From Sphagnum magellanicum (taxonomy: Eukaryota > Streptophyta > Sphagnopsida > Sphagnales > Sphagnaceae), in assembly GCA_021904315.1 (NCBI GenBank), contig CM038917.1, forward strand, positions 3,038,001-3,102,000: a stretch of DNA of 64,000 bases. The letters run 5' to 3'. The notes beneath the pieces were generated by a model, which was not told the origin of the DNA, did not search any database, and worked only from the letters and a program-made list of their open reading frames with translations. The position numbers and the translations under genes were made by a program. Shown here piece after piece: positions 59,588 to 64,000 of this stretch. The first letter of the stretch is position 1. Every line of letters begins with the position of its first letter.

Positions 59588-60708
59588 TTAAAAGGTTGAA
59601 TTAGATGTCAAGCTTTTTATAATGAGTTGTACACCAAATTTTGGTTTGTGAATAAAAATATTTTCGGGACAATGCCTACAACTTGGAGAAATTGAAAGTT
59701 GGAAGCATGACAACACACTAGCAACTACAACTTTTGATTCTATCAAGGTAATATTTTGGCTAATGCAATTTTGGGGCCCAAAAGAAAAGGGTATGAAACT
59801 TTGTTGATGTTGACAAGCTTTTGAGACACCTTTTGCAAACCTACTGGGATCAAACTTCATCAGATTCTCTCCCCATAGTTTAGAATCTTGATGCAATGAA
59901 ACATTGGAATTTCCAAGACTAAGCTCTTGGGCACAAAAATGTCCCCTAGTTGCATATCCTTTGATGCCACCCTTGTTAGTTGTGGAAGAATAGGGAATAA
60001 TTGGTGCACTTTGTTCAATATCGTCCCCACCTATTAAAAAAAATGTGATTTAGAACAATTTGAACCATGTGGCAAAATTGATATGTAAAACTTTTTGTGC
60101 ATTTGAATTGGAATTTTCATACAAGGATTATGCAAAACCAAGTAATTTGATGTTTTAGTAAACACATAACATCTTGAGACCTTTTTACTAATGCAATTTT
60201 TTTTAATAAATTAAATTCATTTAACTTTGAAGTTTTTACCTAGTTTGGGTACACTCATTTATATCCTTGGATTCATCTATGCCCAATTTTTATTTATGAT
60301 GGAAGTCTTATCATTTGACACATATATAATCATGCAACAATTATTCAAATTGCATAACATTTGAAAGCTATAAAAATAGGTACTCACAATTTTCATGTGA
60401 TTGAGTTTTGTAGCATCCATGTCATTGTGGAAACCACAAACCTCCCACGTTTCTGTTCGAACACATTCTTGCCATTCGGGGTATTTAGCTAAAAGCAACA
60501 TTGTGCATGTCAAAAGTGAAGCCATAGTTGAATAGCTTGTCAAAAATAAGGTCTTGCATTCATCAATAAGATTTTGAATGTTCAATTGGCTTCTCCTCCC
60601 ATGAACAACCTTCCTATTGTCATTGTTAAAATTAGTTGACATCATAAAGTCCAAGATGTCATTTGCACAAAAAGATTCGTCTAGTTGAATTCGAATTATT
60701 TGTTTAAG

Positions 60709-60741
<33 letters not shown>

Positions 60742-60840
60742 GTGTTTTAATTTGAAAACCTCTTGATTTCTTGTAGTGGGAATAAACTTGCAATGAAGGA
60801 AAAGAATTTTTTGTAAGTCCTTGTAGAAAGCGAAGTCCAA
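59588..60840 (-). pseudogene. Degenerate CYP72-clan cytochrome P450, C-terminal half
   Basis: Exon 60840-60388 encodes a region ending in the I-helix: CKFIPTTRNQEVFKLK, NDILDFMMS, LIDECKTLFLTSYSTMASLL, LLAKYPEWQECVRTE, LNHMKI then donor GTGAGT. The next exon starts at 60030 (acceptor tttaatag) with VGTILNKVHQLFPILPQLTR and leads to the heme loop FIPFSFGPQNCIS and a CYP72-like C-terminus (VQLIIKSL), stop at 59588. The lesions are clear. The I-helix AGxxT is SYSTM. The K-helix ExxR is KVHQ, losing both invariant residues. A one-base deletion near 59896 shifts the frame before LHQDSKLWGE. A T30 run adds a poly-Lys insert. The N-terminal half, including the membrane anchor, is absent. CYP72-clan enzymes hydroxylate hormones, terpenoids or fatty acids. 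Confidence 0.85.
60711..60740. repeat. T30 homopolymer in P450 relic
   Basis: Thirty consecutive T on the plus strand, read as AAA codons (poly-Lys) on the P450 strand. Confidence 0.95.
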
Positions 60841-62159
60841 ATGTAATACATATATATTTGTTAACTAATTAATCTTCAATCAAGTGTAATTTGAACTTCC
60901 TGAGATTTTTTTTGGCCTATGTAAACTTTGGATTTCACCTTCTTAATATGCTTTCACTAAGTCAAACACAAACATATGCGTTAGTTCCATGTTAATGATA
61001 AATAAACAAGATTCCATTACCATTAACCATGTGTAAGATGGGTTTCGGTCATCATGGGTGCAAGCGAAGAAGGGAAAAAAAACAAGGGGTGGTGGGAGGG
61101 GAAAGACATTCCTTTCTAGGGTTTAGGGCTTACTTCCTGGCCTTCCTGCACAGTTTGACGCTTCTTCTTTCTTCTTTTTCTAGTAGAGAAGAGAACCCAG
61201 GCAACTTTGGAGCTAAGACATTTGTTTCATACTGTTGAAGAATTTGAGACAACTAAATGTTTGATGAACTTCCTATAATCATGGATTTGAAAACAAATGT
61301 ATGCTTACAAAATGTATGTTCTATTCTGGTATGAATCTAGTAGTTGCATCAGGCATTTGAGGCACTTTCTAAACATTTCTCCCTTAAGAGTTCAGTAGTG
61401 TGATGGCTTGTTTATAGACGTTTGGAGTTCCTTTAGCAGCTATGCAGGTGGAGTACCAACTTTCTCTGTGTAGATTGTTACTAAAGAGTAATCACAACCT
61501 GTAAATCAGTCCCACCTTTAATGATCAGCTTTGGTTTCATGTTCTTAAGTCTGAATTCAATTTGCTAAAGATTGTGTGCCAATTGGAGTGTGAAAGAAAT
61601 TATTTCTAGTGGTATGTACATCACTCACATGACTAGCAACTTGGCATCTGATTCATCTAGTGTTTAATTTAAAGATTTATTTAACTTCAAGTACATTCCA
61701 TAAATCTAGAGCTTTTTCTCTGTGGACGGTGTTCTAGTCTCTAAAAATGTGTGTATAATACATATTGAATATAATTGGAGTGCTGTGTTTGCAGCCAATG
61801 TTCTAATGGATGTCATGAGCATTTTTATTTGACATGGTTTCAACTTTCAACTCTCATTCACTTGCAATTTGATTCATGAAGTGTTTTGGGTGTAGAAGAA
61901 TTAATGAAGCATCACTTCTGGTTAGAATTCATGGCGGCCTTGTAACTTTGACCATCTTGCAACCTCACTACACATACATCACCACCTTGAATGATTTAGA
62001 GATTTATGACTAAATAGGACATGGCCAACTCACATGGATATTGTTAGAAAAATAAGATGTTCATATCATCAAATCCTTCAGCCCAAACATGTTACATATG
62101 CAACAACTATAGTGTTTATCCAGACTTGAATTCATCATCTACATAAAAGAAAACAATAA
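60841..62159. other. Intergenic; no gene recognised
   Basis: Separates the P450 relic from the second BAHD gene. A plus-strand ORF at 61029-61238 shows no domain. The missing N-terminal P450 exons were looked for on the minus strand and not found. Confidence 0.45.
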
Positions 62160-63626
62160 TTAACAGTTCTCCACAAGGACCATGTGTTTCTGTTCTTGAA
62201 GAAGGCAGGATTGGTCAGAGTTCTTAGTGGAGGAGGAGGAGGAGGAGGAGGAGGAATTATAAGTCATGGTGGTGCAGCTGCTCAAACATTGGCGGAAAAT
62301 TTCCACAGCTCGTGAGCTGGGAAGACCAATAAACAATTGGAAGCTTTTCATGTCCTTACCACAAGGAGCAATGAAGGCATCGTCGTCCATCATGTTGGTG
62401 GGAACCATGCAGACCGGTTGACCACACCCAAAATCCACTTTTTCAAGTGGAATACCGACCCAAGAAGCGATATGCAGCGTGGCTACCCACTTGGGTCGTG
62501 CCCTGGTTACCTCGAAGTAGTCGATGGCGGAGCGAATGTACTGGTCCGTCACCAGCGCTTTGGCTTCTTGTATCAGTTTCACAGTATGTGATAGGGGGTT
62601 GTGTGTGAGCTCGGCGGCTGTGGCTGTTGCATTCCCGAAGAAGACTCCGTTTCCCATGAAGCGGGTAGGGAGCGGTGGATCCAGCTTCTTCCGGATGTTC
62701 ATGGCGAACACTAGGCGTGCGACTTGCTTGGGGTGCATTTCCACGGCTTGAGTCCGTGCTCGCCATGAAAGTGCTGTTAGGGCTTCAAAAGTGGTGACTT
62801 TGGTCACTAGACCGTCGTCCAGGATTCGTCTCCTCACGGTCTGCACCTGCTGAGGCGAAAAGATGAAGGAGCTGCAGATGGGTTTGGAGCTCTGATCATG
62901 ATTTGTCATCATGCGTGGGCTACAAACTTCGTCAACGTCATCGAACTCGACGTGCGGAAACTCGATTCTTGGTGGTGTGCGTGACTTCAGGATCGTGCGA
63001 TCGAGATGGGGAACCAAGTGGGAAATACTGTCTACTGAACCACGCGCAAGTTCACCCCACGCGAGGACAAGCTCGCTCGCTACATAAGCGTCGGCCATGC
63101 AGTGGCTGATGCTGAGACCCAGCACGAAGCCACCGCACTTGAACTTCGTCACCTGCACACACATTAGTGGCGAGTCGAGAATGTTCATGGCGGTCATCGG
63201 CGGATTGTTATACACAAGCTGCGTCATGAAGGGAGCAGGTCTGTAAAGCTCGCCTAGGTCAGCAATGAAGCAATCAGCCGTGGCTTCAACGAAGAGTACC
63301 CCTTGATCCTCGCACTGAACCTGAAACTTGAAATCTTCGCTCAAGCTCAGTCTACCTGCCATTGGGTAGTAGCGCACCAGGAGCTTCCGCAATGAGTCTT
63401 TGATCACAGAGACAGGATCGTGGTTCTTCTTGTCCTTTCGCGAATTGAAGAAGTAAACCGTGCTCACGGTAACTGCCAGGTTCTGATCAAGGTTGGAAAG
63501 GAAATATACTTCTTTCTCGGTTGGCTCAGCTGGGTACACAAGAATCGGCTCGTTGAGCTTCACATCCAGCTTCAACTCTCCATTCCCCACGACATCAAGG
63601 CATATTGCTGTACAGCTCCCGGGCAT
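62160..63626 (-). CDS. BAHD acyltransferase paralogue, HHT-like, with DFGCG
   Basis: Intronless ORF of 488 residues from ATG 63626. It is a close paralogue of the BAHD gene at 57196, convergent with it across 3.6 kb. HxxxD is present as HCMAD (His175, Asp179). The structural motif reads VDFGCGQP (398-402), with Trp replaced by Cys where DFGWG is normal. VYPAEPTEKEV, YFLSNLDQNLAVTVSTVYFF and VRYYPMAGRLSLSED place it in the omega-hydroxyacid feruloyltransferase-like group. The C-terminus is longer than usual: after the normal end near 452 there is a poly-Ser tract (from a GGA/TCC microsatellite) and a tail ending HMVLVENC. Catalysis should be retained; whether the motif change or tail alters substrate choice is unknown. 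Confidence 0.88.
   Translation of the reverse strand: MPGSCTAICLDVVGNGELKLDVKLNEPILVYPAEPTEKEVYFLSNLDQNLAVTVSTVYFFNSRKDKKNHDPVSVIKDSLRKLLVRYYPMAGRLSLSEDFKFQVQCEDQGVLFVEATADCFIADLGELYRPAPFMTQLVYNNPPMTAMNILDSPLMCVQVTKFKCGGFVLGLSISHCMADAYVASELVLAWGELARGSVDSISHLVPHLDRTILKSRTPPRIEFPHVEFDDVDEVCSPRMMTNHDQSSKPICSSFIFSPQQVQTVRRRILDDGLVTKVTTFEALTALSWRARTQAVEMHPKQVARLVFAMNIRKKLDPPLPTRFMGNGVFFGNATATAAELTHNPLSHTVKLIQEAKALVTDQYIRSAIDYFEVTRARPKWVATLHIASWVGIPLEKVDFGCGQPVCMVPTNMMDDDAFIAPCGKDMKSFQLFIGLPSSRAVEIFRQCLSSCTTMTYNSSSSSSSSSTKNSDQSCLLQEQKHMVLVENC
62228..62254. repeat. (GGA)n trinucleotide repeat in BAHD coding sequence
   Basis: About nine GGA units, read as TCC serine codons near the C-terminus of the minus-strand BAHD protein. 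Such in-frame tracts vary in length readily. Confidence 0.9.
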
Positions 63627-64000
63627 GGCTGCGCCTTAACTCAGACTACACACCCACAACAAAATTGAAAACCCAGAAACAATGGAATTTTTTTTTGTTT
63701 TTTAATAAATTCGTCTACTACAACCGTCGTCGATTATAATAACCAATCGACTATTCCACCTATTCCTCAAAAATCCGCAATTGCTGCAACAACAACAACA
63801 ACAACGGCAACAACGAGAGTGAATCGATAAAGGCGTGCAGGAGGGGATTCAAATGGCTTCTTCAGAGTCTAAAGCTGTATAATTGGAATTGAAAAGCAGC
63901 TGAAATTGAGAACTTAAAGGTATATTGATGTGGTATTGGAGCGGGAGTATTTATCGCCGCGCAAGCAGCGAAGATCGTGCACACGTGAAACATCCTCTCG
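63627..64000 (-). promoter_or_regulatory. 5' flank of second BAHD gene with (CAA)n
   Basis: Upstream sequence of the minus-strand BAHD gene. A (CAA)n tract at 63787-63813 (TTG repeats on the gene strand) probably lies in the 5' leader. No further gene is visible to the window edge. Confidence 0.4.

Noticed and set aside
60690..60760. Poly-lysine segment as a nuclear localisation signal
   Set aside because: It comes from a T30 homopolymer in a P450 relic and is not a protein feature under selection.
62337..63109. Plus-strand ORFs over the second BAHD gene
   Set aside because: Antisense shadows of a GC-richer coding region with a full-length BAHD on the minus strand.

Overview
The window is nuclear DNA of a land plant. 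Genes have many short GT-AG introns, and the products are plant families: SPX-MFS phosphate transporter, LEA-like proteins, BAHD acyltransferases, CYP72-clan P450, F-box, and NB-ARC/LRR. Gene-poor AT-rich stretches hold decayed Ty1/copia and CACTA elements. An alpha/beta-hydrolase exon block spliced in frame to NB-ARC and LRR exons is the 'HNL' architecture described from liverworts, so a non-seed plant (bryophyte, possibly lycophyte or fern) is most likely. The species cannot be named from sequence alone.

Layout. 1-11.3 kb is a stress-protein neighbourhood: a minus-strand LEA-like gene (running off the left edge) and a plus-strand LEA-like gene diverge from a 1.2-kb interval with several ABA-type ACGT elements; a third LEA-like gene with a plastid transit peptide lies at 9.6-11.3 kb. 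Between them is a decaying kelch-repeat gene (6.0-7.5 kb) and a 54-bp tandem repeat. 12.8-18.3 kb is an intact 12-exon SPX-MFS (PHT5/VPT-type vacuolar phosphate transporter) gene on the minus strand; all its exon phases agree, including a 53-nt first exon.

18.3-41.7 kb is AT-rich and nearly gene-free: microsatellites, a decayed CCCTAAA-like block, a broken copia pol (28.8-30.4 kb), an opposite-strand copia gag fragment (31.3-32.0 kb), and a CACTA transposase relic (32.8-36.4 kb) interrupted by a GGCTAGGGTTTGG-type minisatellite.

41.8-48.1 kb holds the HNL immune-receptor-like gene on the minus strand (three hydrolase exons, one NB-ARC exon, one LRR exon with 33 repeats). Its frame is continuous across all five exons apart from two stop codons, and many LRRs are near-identical 72-bp units that vary mainly at exposed beta-strand codons. 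Upstream are a triplicated ~200-bp repeat and a possible tRNA-derived SINE. 51.2-52.8 kb is a broken F-box gene.

57.2-63.6 kb contains two convergent, intronless, GC-richer BAHD acyltransferase paralogues of the omega-hydroxy-acid feruloyltransferase (HHT/cutin-suberin) type, flanking a degenerate CYP72-clan P450. A dispersed repeat family with the palindromic core AGCCAAATTTGGCT recurs at least five times (21.2, 41.3, 49.8, 56.55 and 56.75 kb).
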